NCBI GenBank assembly: GCA_038216655.1
Contig: JBBQPZ010000002.1
Location: forward strand, 62,001 to 126,000
DNA from: JAFDWR01 sp038216655
GTDB taxonomy: Bacteria; Armatimonadota; Fimbriimonadia; Fimbriimonadales; Fimbriimonadaceae
Reading direction: 5' to 3'
DNA: 64,000 nt
The position numbers and the translations under genes were made by a program. The notes beneath the pieces were generated by a model that was given only the letters and a program-made list of their open reading frames with translations, searched no databases and was not told the origin of the DNA. Positions 36,482 through 43,871 of the stretch are shown here, piece by piece. Position 1 is the stretch's first letter. The number at the start of each line of letters is the position of its first letter.

Positions 36482-36963
36482 AGGACTCGGTCCTCCCTAG
36501 AATTGGCTTTCACGAAGACGGCCCCAGTGTCGGAGGCAAACGTGATCGTTCGGCCGAGATTGCCGCCGGTGTCGGCGGCGACGCAGGCGATTCCGTACTT
36601 GTTCAATTGCTCTTCGACCGCCTGCAGGTTGCGGGGTCCGAGATCAAGGCTCTCTCCTCCCCCGAGGATTCGGAACATCTGCGCTCCTCCTCCCATGGCG
36701 GCGACGATCCGGGTGGGATCGGCCCCGCGCTCTTCCATCGCCGCGATGAGGGCGGGGATGGCGGTGTCGGCGAACTTCCCCGGACTTTCCGGTTCATGGT
36801 CCGCGAACGAGGCGGGCAGCATCACGTGGGCAAACCCGGTCACCTTTGCGATGGGATCGAACAGGCACACGCCGACGCAGCTCCCAATTCCGACGCATCG
36901 AAATCGGACGTCGCCCTGCCGGACCTGAATCTCGGCAATGCCGATGGTCACGATGTCGCTCAT
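36460..36963 (-). CDS. cheD: Chemoreceptor glutamine deamidase CheD
   Basis: A 167-residue enzyme that deamidates glutamines of chemoreceptors. The catalytic Cys is in GIGSCVGVCLFD and the His in GFAHVMLP; a Thr near TIVxA-type strands completes the triad. The C-terminal region (KYGIACVAADTGGNLGRTI) matches the family. No receptor, CheR or CheB is nearby. The ATG overlaps the stop of a 16-codon leader frame (ATGA), which has the better ribosome binding site. It overlaps the HDOD gene downstream. Confidence 0.9.
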   Translation of the reverse strand: MSDIVTIGIAEIQVRQGDVRFRCVGIGSCVGVCLFDPIAKVTGFAHVMLPASFADHEPESPGKFADTAIPALIAAMEERGADPTRIVAAMGGGAQMFRILGGGESLDLGPRNLQAVEEQLNKYGIACVAADTGGNLGRTITFASDTGAVFVKANSREDRVLCELRAA

Positions 36964-37010
36964 CGCGCACCACGTCCTGAAGTCGTTCTTGAATCCCCGT
37001 TGATACTCAT
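36960..37010 (-). CDS. Possible leader peptide upstream of cheD
   Basis: A 16-residue frame (MSINGDSRTTSGRGAR) whose ATG follows GGGAGGGTGAG, a good ribosome binding site. Its TGA overlaps the cheD ATG as ATGA. cheD itself has only a weak site (GGACG), so ribosomes finishing the leader may reinitiate on cheD. Too short for homology, so this rests on start, spacing and overlap alone. Confidence 0.4.
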   Translation of the reverse strand: MSINGDSRTTSGRGAR

Positions 37011-37210
37011 CTCACCCTCCCGCATTGAAGGTCCTCCACGCTGCTGCGCTTCGAAACCCTTCGCCGGGTGAGCCTTTCCACTGGGGTGCCATTTGTCAAC
37101 ACGCAATTTTGCAGATTGGCGCGCGGGGCGAGCCAACAAACTTGCGTCGTTTCGGGAAATCCAATCGTCGCTAGGTCAATCGCGCAAGCGATTGCCTCTC
37201 CTCTCAACAG

Positions 37211-37242
37211 GGGGTGCTCCTTCAGAGCGCCCCTTCTTTTTT
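37211..37242 (+). terminator. Intrinsic terminator on the plus strand with no plus-strand gene
   Basis: GGGGTGCTC and GAGCGCCCC pair (one G-U) around a short loop and are followed by TTCTTTTTT. Both flanking protein genes run the other way, so this would end an unannotated plus-strand transcript. The interval 37011-37210 has no supported protein gene. Confidence 0.6.
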
Positions 37243-37260
37243 GAGATTGAGACGGTGTTG

Positions 37261-37323
37261 GGGTGCCATGGGCGCAGCCCGTGAGGCGCTTGTGGAGCGG
37301 CACGTGCTTCGCCCATGGCACCC
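37261..37323. repeat. Long palindrome (GGGTGCCATGGGCG type)
   Basis: GGGTGCCATGGGCG at the left pairs exactly with CGCCCATGGCACCC at the right, with further partial pairing (AGCCCGTG/CACGTGCT) inside. It lies just after the stop of the lipoprotein gene at 37341 (minus strand). Confidence 0.65.
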
Positions 37324-37340
37324 ACAAATGTCTAGTCCTG

Positions 37341-37958
37341 CTAGTGGCTGCCGGTGGCTGTCGGGGCCGATTGTTTGAGGCGGCGCTCGTCGTTCCAAGC
37401 TTTGGCGTCGTAGCCCGCCTCCGAAAGTGCGCGGTCAACTGAGCTGGTCGAGGTTTCGAGGGTTGCGGCGAGGCCGTCAAGTCCTTCGGAGAACGCGGCC
37501 TGGTCTCCTTTCTCCATGGCATCGCAGATCTTTTTGAGATCGTCGATCGCCGCGCCGTCGGCCTGTCGGCTCGCTTTATCGAATCCGGCGAGCGCGTCGG
37601 GCGGGCGGATGTCCTCGAACTTCTTCATCGTGGCTTCGAGCCGGGCGATGATCGGACGGAGTTCTTCGGCGGCATGCTGGAGCGCGGCGCTACGGTCGCC
37701 CGTGGCTTTGTTCAGATCGGCGAAGACCTTCTGCACATCCTTTGCGGCGAGTTGGTCCTCGGCGTCCCACTCCTGGCGCTTGCTCTCGTAGCGCGGACCG
37801 GGGGGTGCCTCGTTCGGGGTTGGGCTCGGTACCGCGACGAGGGATGAGATGGGGATTCCCTTGGACTTCGGCTCCGGCGTTTTCGAGCCGCAGCCCGGTG
37901 CGCCGATGAGCACACTTAGCCCCAGAGCGGAGATCCAGCCAATTCGATCGAGGTTCAT
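37341..37958 (-). CDS. Lipoprotein of unknown function
   Basis: A 205-residue protein. The signal peptide ends in a lipobox-like GAPGC (Cys 23). A Pro-rich linker (VAVPSPTPNEAPPGPRYES) is followed by a helical domain (residues 70-190; for example ATGDRSAALQHAAEELRPII and DKASRQADGAAIDDLKKI). The helix pattern resembles four-helix bundles, but I name no family. GGAGGA lies upstream of the ATG. It is divergent from the next small lipoprotein gene. Confidence 0.6.
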   Translation of the reverse strand: MNLDRIGWISALGLSVLIGAPGCGSKTPEPKSKGIPISSLVAVPSPTPNEAPPGPRYESKRQEWDAEDQLAAKDVQKVFADLNKATGDRSAALQHAAEELRPIIARLEATMKKFEDIRPPDALAGFDKASRQADGAAIDDLKKICDAMEKGDQAAFSEGLDGLAATLETSTSSVDRALSEAGYDAKAWNDERRLKQSAPTATGSH

Positions 37959-38007
37959 CTTTGCGGTCCGGAGGAGGTCAAAAGACCCCAGTTGAGGATT
38001 CTTCGAT

Positions 38008-38013
38008 TATCCT
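38008..38013 (+). promoter_or_regulatory. Candidate -10 box (TATCCT) for leaderless small lipoprotein gene
   Basis: TATCCT, six bases, then ATG 38020. No Shine-Dalgarno site lies in the six bases. Confidence 0.5.
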
Positions 38014-38019
38014 AACCCT

Positions 38020-38322
38020 ATGAGAGTTATTTTGGCGCTCGCCGCCCTCGCCTTGGTGATCGGTTGCGCGAAAAAGGACGATCCGGTTCCGGCCACGCCG
38101 TCCGCAAGCCCCTCGCCTGCGGGCAAGCAGGCTCAGGCAGGAGGGGGGAACACGGTTGCGGGCGCGCCCTACGTGCCGGGTGCCGGTGCGGTCAGCCCAG
38201 TTCAGGGGGGTGATTTTGGCGGCGGTGGGGGCGGTGTGCAGCAGGCCGCGCTCGGACGGGCGCGCAAGGTCGCGGGTGGGGAAAGCAACACGACTCACGG
38301 CACCGAGTCCGGCGGCGACTAG
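38020..38322 (+). CDS. Small glycine-rich lipoprotein
   Basis: A 100-residue protein with a lipobox LVIGC (Cys 16; MRVILALAALALVIGCAKK). The mature part is low-complexity, with Pro/Ser/Ala then Gly stretches (GGDFGGGGGGVQQAALG), and no folded domain. Similar in style to the 65-residue lipoprotein at 10128. Function unknown. Confidence 0.55.
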   Translation: MRVILALAALALVIGCAKKDDPVPATPSASPSPAGKQAQAGGGNTVAGAPYVPGAGAVSPVQGGDFGGGGGGVQQAALGRARKVAGGESNTTHGTESGGD

Positions 38323-38357
38323 CTCGCGCGTCGCCGATTGAAGATTCTTAGGTCCCT

Positions 38358-38515
38358 GGGTGAAACGGTTTGTCCGGAATTGTAGTTGATAGTGAAACCG
38401 GAACCACTTCCCGGCAAGCCGTGCTCCTACGCACCAGTGGCAATTACAACGCACGGCTTGCCGGGAAAGGATTGAAAGTCTCAGACAATTCCGATTCCGG
38501 ACAAACCGTGGCACC
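38358..38515. repeat. Nested inverted repeat, family C copy 1
   Basis: Outer arms ACGGTTTGTCCGGAATTG and CCGGACAAACCGTGGCAC and inner arms TTCCCGGCAAGCCGTGC and CACGGCTTGCCGGGAA form a two-level palindrome. Copies 2 and 3 at 59028 and 59331 have the same layout. It lies in the 38323-38668 gap between convergent genes. Confidence 0.75.
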
Positions 38516-38549
38516 CCCGGCTCTCTCGAGGGTAACGCTCGCGTGGGGA

Positions 38550-38642
38550 TCTGGGGTCCTTCGGCGCGCAAGCTTGTCAGTACGCTGACACGCTTAATTT
38601 GTCGCTTTCGCTACGCTCGTTCCTCACTCCGGTCAGGATGAC
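38550..38642. repeat. Dispersed repeat, CGTCATCC...GGATCC type (inverted)
   Basis: GGGGATCTGGGGTCCTTCG followed by CTCACTCCGGTCAGGATGACG is the reverse of the element at 59211-59262. A short extra palindrome (GTCAGTACGCTGAC) is inserted. The gap has no other feature I can support. Confidence 0.55.
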
Positions 38643-38668
38643 GCTGAGTAGAGATGAACCGTGTCACT

Positions 38669-39751
38669 CTACTCAGGATGAGACGGAGTGGCTTGCAGCG
38701 CGGTCTGGGTGTCCAATGCATCCACCAATGGGCTCGCGCCGTGGCGGATGGGGTCCACGCAGATGTATCCGGTCTCAGATTGGATTGCCGCGCAAGCAGC
38801 CCGCGCCTCGTCGTCTGATAGGTGCACCGTGTTCAAGGCGATTGCCACCGTTCTAGGGCGGGCGAACGTGCCGCAGGCCTCGCCCAGGTCCTCGTACAAC
38901 TTCGCGTAGGCGTTGAGATTGGGGATTTGAATGTCGGCTGACCGGCGAAGGTGAGTCTGACCGGCACGGTGGCAGAGCACCAAGTGGGTTGGACAGGAGC
39001 CTCGCAGCAAGGGCAGGTTGGCGGTCGAAGCGGGGTGGATGAGCGCTCCTTGCCCTTCGATCACGATCATCGATGCGGGGTCGTGCCCGAGCCGGTCAGC
39101 CGCTGCGAGCGTCTCACGCTCAATCGCGCCGGTGGCGAAGTCGACCCGCACCGCGTCCAGAGGCACGCCTTGTCCGGTGACGGTGATCCCGATCTGACCG
39201 GTGGCGACGAACTCGGCCTTCGCACCGCGCTTGCGTGCCTCGCGAACAATCTCCAGCCCCGCCGTCATTTTGCCGACGGCCATGTCGGTCCCGATCATAA
39301 GGACGCGACGCATCGGCAGATGAGCGGCTAAAGCGGAGCCGTTACCGAGGGCCTTCGGCTCCATGCGAATGTCCCAGATCCACTGACCCGGTCGGAGGTT
39401 TGGATAGTGAGGGGCCAGCAGGTCGTGAAGACCGTTCACCAAGGACATCCCGAGTGCGACGGCGCGGTCGAGCGCCGGGCGCCACTCGGCGGGGATGAGG
39501 CCGCCGGGAGGGGCCGTGCCGAGGATCAGCACCCGCGCCCCGAGGGCGGCGGCCGCCTCGATCGTCGCGATGATCGGAACCGAACGGTCGCTGCGACCCA
39601 GCTTCTGCATGTCGTCCGAATCGGCGATTGAGTCGATGACGCAGACCACGGGGTTGGGCGAATAGCGGAGCACGCCGAATCCCATCTTGCCGATGTCCAG
39701 GTTCGTCGCCCCCTCCATGTAGATGGCAACGGGTTCGGTGGGATTAAGCAT
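38669..39751 (-). CDS. dgcN: DgcN-like DUF1611 protein (D-glutamate N-acetylation)
   Basis: A 360-residue protein of the DUF1611 family. The C-terminal P-loop domain shows IGTDMAVGKMTAGLEI (Walker A-like) and SMIVIEGQGALIHPAS. The N-terminal domain has VVCVIDSIADSDDMQ and VLILGTAPPGGLIP. In Pseudoalteromonas a member (DgcN) acts with an enolase-type racemase (DgcA) to turn D-Glu into L-Glu via N-acetyl-D-Glu. The start ATG 39751 lies inside the 3' end of the adjacent dgcA-like gene (8-base overlap), so both are expressed together. Family function is reported for few members, so the assignment is provisional. Confidence 0.75.
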   Translation of the reverse strand: MLNPTEPVAIYMEGATNLDIGKMGFGVLRYSPNPVVCVIDSIADSDDMQKLGRSDRSVPIIATIEAAAALGARVLILGTAPPGGLIPAEWRPALDRAVALGMSLVNGLHDLLAPHYPNLRPGQWIWDIRMEPKALGNGSALAAHLPMRRVLMIGTDMAVGKMTAGLEIVREARKRGAKAEFVATGQIGITVTGQGVPLDAVRVDFATGAIERETLAAADRLGHDPASMIVIEGQGALIHPASTANLPLLRGSCPTHLVLCHRAGQTHLRRSADIQIPNLNAYAKLYEDLGEACGTFARPRTVAIALNTVHLSDDEARAACAAIQSETGYICVDPIRHGASPLVDALDTQTALQATPSHPE

Positions 39752-40796
39752 GAAGCAGATGTCCGCCGTGGCCCGGGTGGTCGGTGGGCGTGATGATGCC
39801 GTCGAGGATGGGGGCGCCTCCGGCCGGGTCAGGATACAGGTTGAGGTGGCTGTCCAGATCAATGTGATCAAAGAGACCACCGATCGCGGCTCCCGCTGCG
39901 ATGGCGATGCTCGATTCGCTCATGCAGCCGATCATCGTCTTGAGGCCGTGCGCGCGGGAGACGGCGACGATGCGCAGGGCCTCCGTGATGCCGCCGCACT
40001 TCATGAGCTTCAGGTTGATGCCATCGACCCACCGCGCCAGCCGGGGGACATCGGCGGCGAAGCAGCAAGATTCGTCGACGAAGATCGGCAGTGGGCGGAG
40101 TTGCGAGAAGATCTCGAGCCCGGCTTCCTCCCCTTTGGCCAGCGGTTGCTCGATGTAATCGACGCCGTGATCGGCGAGCCACTCCGCCATCGAGAGCGCT
40201 TCGGTGATCGTCCAGCCTCCGTTCGCGTCGACGCGGAGTTGAACGCCGAACGGCTTGGCCGCTTCCGCCGCCGCCAAGAAATGCACCTTGTCGAACTCGC
40301 GTCCTTCCGGGGAACCCAACTTGATCTTGAGCGACTTTGCTCCGGTGCGGCGGAGGATTTCGGGGACCCGATGATGCGTCACTTCAGGAGGGTTCAGGCC
40401 AATCGTCACGCTGGTGGCGACCCGGCTCTTGGGCAGGCCGAGGAGGCGATAGAGGGGCATTCCCGCCTGCTTGGCAAGAAGATCCCAGATCGCAATATCG
40501 AGCGCCGCCATCGCGGGCGGATCGAGTTCCGCCTCGCGCATCGCATCCCAGGCTTCGTGGGGAGCGGGCGGGCCGTTCTTGAAGAGCTTGCTCCCGGAGA
40601 CGAACGCCTCGATTTGCGACTGACCACGCTCCGCGGTCCAGCCGGACCCGATCGCAGGGGAGAGTTCCCCGATTCCCTTCAACTCGCCATCAGAGACCTC
40701 AACGAATAGGTTCTCGGACGATGCCTGAGTCCCTCGACTGATCGCGAGGGGATAGCGTTTGACCAACTCGATCATGCGGGTGTCGACGCGGATCAC
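39744..40796 (-). CDS. dgcA: DgcA-like enolase-superfamily racemase/epimerase
   Basis: A 350-residue member of the mandelate-racemase/muconate-lactonising group, closest in pattern to dipeptide epimerases. The base Lys is in SLKIKLG, the metal ligands are in RVDANGG, YIEQPL and IFVDES, and the second Lys is in INLKLMKCGG. It would catalyse proton transfer at the alpha carbon of N-acetyl-D-glutamate or a dipeptide. It precedes the DUF1611 gene in one transcript. GTG start with a TAGTCT box six bases upstream. Confidence 0.85.
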   Translation of the reverse strand: MIRVDTRMIELVKRYPLAISRGTQASSENLFVEVSDGELKGIGELSPAIGSGWTAERGQSQIEAFVSGSKLFKNGPPAPHEAWDAMREAELDPPAMAALDIAIWDLLAKQAGMPLYRLLGLPKSRVATSVTIGLNPPEVTHHRVPEILRRTGAKSLKIKLGSPEGREFDKVHFLAAAEAAKPFGVQLRVDANGGWTITEALSMAEWLADHGVDYIEQPLAKGEEAGLEIFSQLRPLPIFVDESCCFAADVPRLARWVDGINLKLMKCGGITEALRIVAVSRAHGLKTMIGCMSESSIAIAAGAAIGGLFDHIDLDSHLNLYPDPAGGAPILDGIITPTDHPGHGGHLLHA

Positions 40797-40802
40797 GACG
40801 CG

Positions 40803-40808
40803 AGACTA
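40803..40808 (-). promoter_or_regulatory. Candidate -10 box (TAGTCT) for leaderless dgcA-like gene
   Basis: TAGTCT on the minus strand, six bases, then GTG 40796. The 56-base gap to the divergent metallophosphoesterase gene must hold both promoters. Confidence 0.5.
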
Positions 40809-40852
40809 CCAGGCACAGCAGGCTGGAGGCGAAATCGACCATAACTAGATTG

Positions 40853-41668
40853 ATGCGAACGCGCGATCTACTTTTCCTGGGCGCGGCCGCCGGTTCGGGC
40901 ATGTTCCTCTACGGCGCGCTGGTCGAAGCCGAACGGCTGGTCGTCGAGCGGACCCGAATCAAGATTCCGCACTGGCCCGCGCGCCTGGATGGGTTCAAGA
41001 TCGCCCTTCTTGGCGACTTCCACATCCAAAGCAAGCGGACTCGAGACCGGGCGCGCCGCGCGGTCGAGATGGCGCTCGATGAATATCCGGACATCGTGGT
41101 GCTGATCGGCGACTACGTCGGCCACTGGACGCTCGAGAACCCAGCGATGGTCGGGGACGCGTTGGAGCCGCTCCTGGAAATGGAGGGCCGCGTCGTCGCG
41201 GTGGCGGGGAATCACGACTACGAGGTCGGCGACGCCTCGCTGCTGCATCCGATCTTCGCGGAGCTGAACATCCATCTCCTCCGCAACGAGGTCTGGACCA
41301 ACCAGGGGATCACCTGGGTCGGGATCGACTCGGCCAATGTTGGAAGGGCTCGCCCGGAAATCGCGCAACTCGCGGCGCGGGAGGCTCCGCCCGAGCACCC
41401 GCAGATCGTGCTCTGGCACGAGCCCGACCTCGTCGGTCAGCTCGATCCCGGTCCGGTGCTGCAACTCAGCGGCCATACCCACGGCGGGCAGTTTCGGCTG
41501 CCGGGCGGGATTACGCCGATGCACACGGAGAACGGTCGCAAGTACGTGCGAGGCTACTATCCGGATGCGCCGACCCCGATCTACGTGACGCGAGGGGTCG
41601 GGACAACCCTCCTGCCGACGCGCTTCCTGTGTCCTCCCGAGGTGTCGATTCTGACGCTTGTCGGCTGA
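40853..41668 (+). CDS. Membrane-anchored metallophosphoesterase (YkuE/YaeI-like)
   Basis: A 271-residue calcineurin-like phosphoesterase with a short N-terminal hydrophobic segment (LLFLGAAAGSGMFLYGAL). Metal ligands are in LLGDFHIQ, LIGDYVGH, VAGNHDYE, LWHEP and SGHTHGGQ. Relatives act on lipid or UDP-sugar phosphates at the membrane; UDP-2,3-diacylglucosamine hydrolysis (LpxG/LpxH-like) is conceivable in this diderm but unproven. ATG 40853 is preferred to the TTG three bases before. An A-type repeat follows three bases after the stop. Confidence 0.8.
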   Translation: MRTRDLLFLGAAAGSGMFLYGALVEAERLVVERTRIKIPHWPARLDGFKIALLGDFHIQSKRTRDRARRAVEMALDEYPDIVVLIGDYVGHWTLENPAMVGDALEPLLEMEGRVVAVAGNHDYEVGDASLLHPIFAELNIHLLRNEVWTNQGITWVGIDSANVGRARPEIAQLAAREAPPEHPQIVLWHEPDLVGQLDPGPVLQLSGHTHGGQFRLPGGITPMHTENGRKYVRGYYPDAPTPIYVTRGVGTTLLPTRFLCPPEVSILTLVG

Positions 41669-41670
41669 TT

Positions 41671-41890
41671 TGTCATTCCGACCAACCCCGCGCACTTATG
41701 GGTGGTTCGAGGATTGACGTGGAGGCGGGGAGTGGAGGAACCTGACGGTAGTTGCTTCTTGCTTGTCTCACTTTCAAAGGGTGTGTGGCGAGACAATCAG
41801 CAGGCGATTCCAGTCAGGTCCCTCCACGCGTCCGCTTAGAAGCTTGGCGATCGAATTAGAGCTGGTTGGGCGGACTTGGTCGGGATGACA
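41671..41890. repeat. Nested inverted repeat, family A copy 2
   Basis: TGTCATTCCGACCAACCCCG and GGCGGACTTGGTCGGGATGA plus ACA are outer arms; GGAGGAACCTGACGGTAG and CAGGTCCCTCCACGCGTCCG are inner blocks shared almost exactly with 7620-7842. The right arm encodes the last codons of the small membrane protein gene that ends at 41856. Confidence 0.8.
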
Positions 41891-42155
41891 AGCTCGCTTG
41901 CTTACGTCGCTTGAGAAACCGGTAGATTAAGTTGGCAACGAGCGAGGCTGGACCAATCACCAACAGCTCTTGAAACCCGACTGCGAGGGTGAGTGCCCAG
42001 AAATATGTCTCAACGGGGCCGTGATGATCTTCGGGCAACTGTCGAATCCCGGTGACTGCAATCTCGATCATTGAGATGGCGACATTGAGAATAAGCCCTT
42101 TGATTAGCCAATCGCTGTCACGATCCGATCGCCATAGTCTCAGCAACGAATTCAT
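41856..42155 (-). CDS. Small membrane protein, C-terminus derived from a repeat
   Basis: A 99-residue protein starting MNSLLRLW with two membrane helices (LIKGLILNVAISMIEIAV and FWALTLAVGFQELLVIGPA) linked by a short loop (DDH-type acidic), then a basic segment (RFLKRRKQ). DUF6165/YkvA-like small membrane proteins look alike, but I make no family claim. The final codons (SSRPSPPNQL) come from the right arm of repeat family A, so the insertion appears to have replaced the original end. Confidence 0.55.
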   Translation of the reverse strand: MNSLLRLWRSDRDSDWLIKGLILNVAISMIEIAVTGIRQLPEDHHGPVETYFWALTLAVGFQELLVIGPASLVANLIYRFLKRRKQASLSSRPSPPNQL

Positions 42156-42180
42156 AATTGCTCTGCCTTTGTCAGCTGCC

Positions 42181-42269
42181 GGAGCTCCCACCGCCAACCC
42201 CTCCCTCAGTTTCCGATAGGGGCCCTTGCCTTGCCTCATTCCGGGCCGCGAAACTGAGGGATGGGGCTC
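42181..42269. repeat. Inverted repeat with CTCAGTTTCCG / GAAACTGAGGG arms
   Basis: CCAACCCCTCCCTCAGTTTC and CGAAACTGAGGGATGGGGC pair imperfectly and match, inverted, the element at 22309-22397. It lies between the M48 peptidase gene end and the small membrane protein gene. Confidence 0.6.
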
Positions 42270-42277
42270 AGATCTGG

Positions 42278-43141
42278 CTAACCGGCCTTCTCAACCGGCG
42301 TAGCCCCTGCATACTCGCCCGCCATGATGCGTTCGAACTCGCCGGAGAGGACCCAGCGTTCTAGCCTTTGCGTCCGATGCACCGGCATCGGGTGGGTGAA
42401 CGTGCTGCCCATCAAAAGGAATAGCAGCACCTTGCCAAACTGCTCCATCGGCCCCGCGTCCTGATAGGCGCGGGCTTGCTCCATGAACGCATCGCGGTTC
42501 ATCTCGTGGGCCAGGCGATTCGGACCCGCGGTCAAAGCGATGTTCGCGTCGATGCTTAAATCCAGCGACTGCGCGACCAAGAGTCCGGCGCGGTCCGCAG
42601 AGAACTCTGCCTGGCGCATCCACTCATAGAACGCCAGCACAAGCCCGTAGCTCGCCACGTCGCCGAGGCCAAGCGTGCGGCGACCGAGCATCTCCAGCAA
42701 CGGGAAGAGAACCTGGGAGACGGAGAAGTAGAGGACGTGCTGAGCCTTCACGTGCCCGAGTTCGTGGCCGATCAAATGGTACAGCTGCTCGTCGGAGAGG
42801 GTCTCAACAATCGAGGAGCGGAGGGTAATGTAGGGGCGCTCGACGCCGCCGGTCCAAGCGTTCGGGAACGGGTTGTTCGAGATGTAGAGTTCGGGCTCGG
42901 GCATGTCGAGCACCTCGCACGACTCGCGCAGGATGTTGTAGAGCGTGGGATATTGATGCGGGCCGCAGCGGACCGACATCGACATGTTCATGCAGTAAAG
43001 CCAGCGATCGATGCCGACTTCGTAGAACTTCGACATCACCTGCGGGAGAAGGGGGATCTTCTTGAGGGTGGCCAGCGCCATCCGATCCGCGTCCGAGACG
43101 AACGCATCCGCAGTGATCCCCTTTAAGGCTTTACGCTCCAT
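42278..43141 (-). CDS. M48-family zinc metallopeptidase
   Basis: A 287-residue peptidase of the HtpX/Ste24 group. The zinc motif HELGH is in LIGHELGHVKAQH and the third ligand in EFSADRAG. A hydrophobic segment (FSVSQVLFPLLEMLG) follows. It is likely to be a membrane-associated quality-control protease. ATG 43141 has a TATCCT box seven bases upstream, which fits a leaderless start. Confidence 0.85.
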   Translation of the reverse strand: MERKALKGITADAFVSDADRMALATLKKIPLLPQVMSKFYEVGIDRWLYCMNMSMSVRCGPHQYPTLYNILRESCEVLDMPEPELYISNNPFPNAWTGGVERPYITLRSSIVETLSDEQLYHLIGHELGHVKAQHVLYFSVSQVLFPLLEMLGRRTLGLGDVASYGLVLAFYEWMRQAEFSADRAGLLVAQSLDLSIDANIALTAGPNRLAHEMNRDAFMEQARAYQDAGPMEQFGKVLLFLLMGSTFTHPMPVHRTQRLERWVLSGEFERIMAGEYAGATPVEKAG

Positions 43142-43148
43142 AGGCTTC

Positions 43149-43154
43149 AGGATA
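43149..43154 (-). promoter_or_regulatory. Candidate -10 box (TATCCT) for leaderless M48 gene
   Basis: TATCCT on the minus strand, seven bases, then ATG 43141. Confidence 0.45.
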
Positions 43155-43192
43155 CGACGAAGGGTCGATCCGGTTGCGCCCGGCTAGGACTT

Positions 43193-43735
43193 CTAGCTCG
43201 GACGCGCCCAAACGGCGGCGACATTGGCCGACGGAACCCACGAGTCCGAACTGCTTACTTCATCCACGAACTGGAAGCCGCGACGCTGGCAAGCACCGTG
43301 GGCATCCTGGGCGTAGTCGACACGGAAAACCGGGTCCGACGCGAGGAGTTCTCCGACGAGATATCGCTCCCACGCTTGGAGATCGGTGATCTGCTCACGA
43401 GCATGCGAGGCCTCAGGCGAGTCGCCGATCGCGCAGCGCGAGAAGGCGAGGACGGCTTCGCCGCAGTGGCCGAGCGCTTGGTGCGAGGCACCGCGGAGGG
43501 CGTGGTAGCCGGGCTCGTACGGGTTCAGGGCGAGTAGTCGCTCAAGGGTCGGCAGCAGGGCCTTGAATTCCCCGAGGTGCCATTGGACCTTGGCGAGGGT
43601 CTCGAGGGCGCCGATATGATCCGGATCGATATCGAGGATGGCACGGGCACGACGCTCCGCCTCTCGATGGCGACCGAGTTTCAACAAATCTTCGTGACTG
43701 ATGCCTTGGGTTTTCTGCCGGTTCCGCGTGTTCAC
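43193..43735 (-). CDS. TPR-repeat protein
   Basis: A 180-residue cytoplasmic protein with about three TPR units (HREAERRARAILDIDPDHI, GALETLAKVQWHLGEFKALL, GYHALRGASHQALGHCGEAV) and a C-terminal extension containing cysteines (DAHGACQRRGFQ). TPRs act as protein-binding scaffolds; no partner is evident. The GTG start has GGAGAG at good spacing. The next upstream gene on this strand is the GAF sensor, 136 bases away. Confidence 0.65.
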   Translation of the reverse strand: MNTRNRQKTQGISHEDLLKLGRHREAERRARAILDIDPDHIGALETLAKVQWHLGEFKALLPTLERLLALNPYEPGYHALRGASHQALGHCGEAVLAFSRCAIGDSPEASHAREQITDLQAWERYLVGELLASDPVFRVDYAQDAHGACQRRGFQFVDEVSSSDSWVPSANVAAVWARPS

Positions 43736-43871
43736 GATGCTCTCCTTCCGCCCGCAGACTGTGTCGTACCTTCCGATGGTCGTTGTTGCCCACTAAAGGG
43801 CTCCCCAGGCCATATCAGATTATCAACCTTTCTGGCCTGCCGTGACGAGCAAATGTGCTGGACCTTTAGTT

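Noticed and set aside
43736..43871. Riboswitch upstream of the TPR gene
   Set aside because: I looked for conserved cores (cyclic di-GMP, cobalamin, fluoride, Mn) and found none that fit; only generic short stems.
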